Source of the DNA: Streptomyces sp. NRRL F-5727
GTDB lineage: Bacteria; Actinomycetota; Actinomycetes; Streptomycetales; Streptomycetaceae
Length of the DNA: 64,000 bases
Direction: 5' to 3'
Assembly: GCF_000719555.1 (NCBI RefSeq)
Contig: NZ_JOGX01000022.1
Location: 1 to 64,000 of the forward strand
The notes under the pieces are model-generated. The model did no database searches. It was not told the origin of the DNA and was given only the letters and a program-made list of their open reading frames with translations. This document shows, one piece after another, positions 63,286 to 64,000 of this stretch; position 1 is the first letter of the stretch; every line of letters starts with the position of its first letter. A program made the position numbers and the translations under genes.

Positions 63286-64000
63286 ATGTTCGAACGACGC
63301 GTGCCCGGGCTGAGGGCGGCCCTCGCCGCCACCGTTGCCGCGGTGGCGGTCACGACCGGCGCGGGCTCCGCCGTGGCCGCCCCGGAGGCGGACCCGATGG
63401 TGGCGCCCGTCTTCCATCTGTACGGCGTCCACAAGCAGACCCGCGACCTGTGGGAGTGGCGGCACGACGGGCCGCACCTCACCAGCGACCTGGCTCTCCC
63501 GGCCGACCAGTCGCACCTGGCCGACATCATCACGGTCGACAACGACAACGACGGTTACGGCGAGGCCAGGTGGACCCTGTACAAGGACGGCCGTCTGGAC
63601 TTCGTCGGCATGATCGACGGCTCCTGGCATTCGGCGAAGACCGTCGGCAAGGGCTGGAACGTCTACCCCGAGGTCCTGTCGCCCGGCAACCTCGGCGGGG
63701 CCGGGCAGGCCGACCTGATCGGCCGCGACACGGCCGGCGTGCTGTGGAGCTACCTGAGCTACCCGGACGGCCGCCTCACCACCCGGACGCGGGTCGGCGG
63801 CGGGTGGAACGCGTACGACCAGCTCGCGGGCCAGGGCGACCTGACCGGCGACGGCAGGGCCGACATCGTCGCCCGCGACAGGACCGGCGTCCTGTGGCTC
63901 TACAAGGGCACGGGTGACTACAAGGCGCCGTTCGCGGCCCGCACGCGGATCGGCGGCGGGTGGAACGCGTACGACCGTCTGCTGTCGCTCGGCGACGACA
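63286..64000 (+). CDS. Secreted FG-GAP/VCBS-repeat protein (partial)
   Basis: At least 238 residues are visible before the window ends without a stop. A signal peptide (Arg-rich start, hydrophobic core to about residue 32, AAPEA cleavage region) precedes VCBS/FG-GAP repeats of the form GDLTGDGRADIVARDRTGVLWLYKG, each with a DxDxDG-type calcium loop. These beta-propellers are common in exported streptomycete enzymes and adhesins; any catalytic part would be beyond the window. The start ATG follows GGGGGGAA. Confidence 0.85.
   Translation, partial: MFERRVPGLRAALAATVAAVAVTTGAGSAVAAPEADPMVAPVFHLYGVHKQTRDLWEWRHDGPHLTSDLALPADQSHLADIITVDNDNDGYGEARWTLYKDGRLDFVGMIDGSWHSAKTVGKGWNVYPEVLSPGNLGGAGQADLIGRDTAGVLWSYLSYPDGRLTTRTRVGGGWNAYDQLAGQGDLTGDGRADIVARDRTGVLWLYKGTGDYKAPFAARTRIGGGWNAYDRLLSLGDD

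Overview
The window is about 64 kb of very GC-rich DNA with dense, mostly codon-biased genes, frequent GTG starts and many Streptomyces-type families (DUF5994, DUF6243, DUF3151, DUF3152, DUF2617, HspR/HAIR heat-shock control, CYP107-like P450, a parS site). I read it as a Streptomyces chromosome. From memory, the order from dcd to purA (17.6-60 kb) follows the S. coelicolor SCO3698-to-SCO3629 stretch, so that part is core chromosome. The left 17 kb looks more accessory. No database could be consulted.

Layout. 0-3 kb: a TetR repressor with two tandem operators, divergent from an alpha/beta hydrolase; a small MerR-like regulator behind a perfect 32-bp palindrome; and a possible orphan GvpU-like protein. 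3-7.4 kb: a cold-shock block (conserved small protein, DEAD-box RNA helicase with a 200-nt leader, CspA) and a secreted M23 peptidase. 7.6-9.6 kb: DUF6243 and two DUF5994 paralogues. 9.66-17.16 kb: a segment bounded on the left by a copy of the 3' end and terminator of tRNA-Gly(CCC) and on the right by the intact tRNA. It holds an arylamine N-acetyltransferase, a DUF998 membrane protein, an S9 peptidase, a DUF4097 protein, abutting fragments of a VOC and a LysR gene, and a TetR/NAD(P)-binding pair, but no integrase. I interpret it as a decayed insertion at the tRNA.

17.4-24 kb: zinc-ribbon-like protein, dCTP deaminase, phosphoribosyltransferase, Yip1-like protein, secreted proline-rich protein, EtfD-like iron-sulphur membrane oxidoreductase, and a sugar transferase that has lost its catalytic Asp-Glu pair. 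24-33.7 kb: the dnaK-grpE-dnaJ-hspR operon and clpB, each preceded by HAIR operators for HspR. Between them is the most unusual locus: a LuxR-type regulator divergent from a secreted 88-aa protein with five EPTWD repeats, translationally coupled to a Rieske-like protein without its histidine ligands.

33.7-45.7 kb: YbjN protein, DapC-like aminotransferase, Cys/Gly-rich micro-protein, a structured leader before a DUF2617 gene, a membrane spermidine-synthase-like protein, CoxG-like protein, aldose epimerase, pyrE, a 42-bp perfect palindrome containing parS, class II fba, a MalY-like lyase, an MFS exporter and DUF3151. 45.7-50 kb: a DUF3152 metalloprotease-like protein and a tryptophan-to-anthranilate route (tryptophan dioxygenase, kynureninase, HGGxW-type formamidase). 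50-57.7 kb: a NarL-type two-component pair, a hairpin/MITE-like element, a CYP107-like P450, and a two-gene ABC exporter divergent from a GbsR/MarR regulator with a shared palindromic operator. 57.7-64 kb: a diacylglycerol-kinase-fold protein without its nucleotide motif, purA, a Ser/Thr kinase with an extracellular domain, a quinone-oxidoreductase-like enzyme, and a secreted FG-GAP protein cut by the window end.
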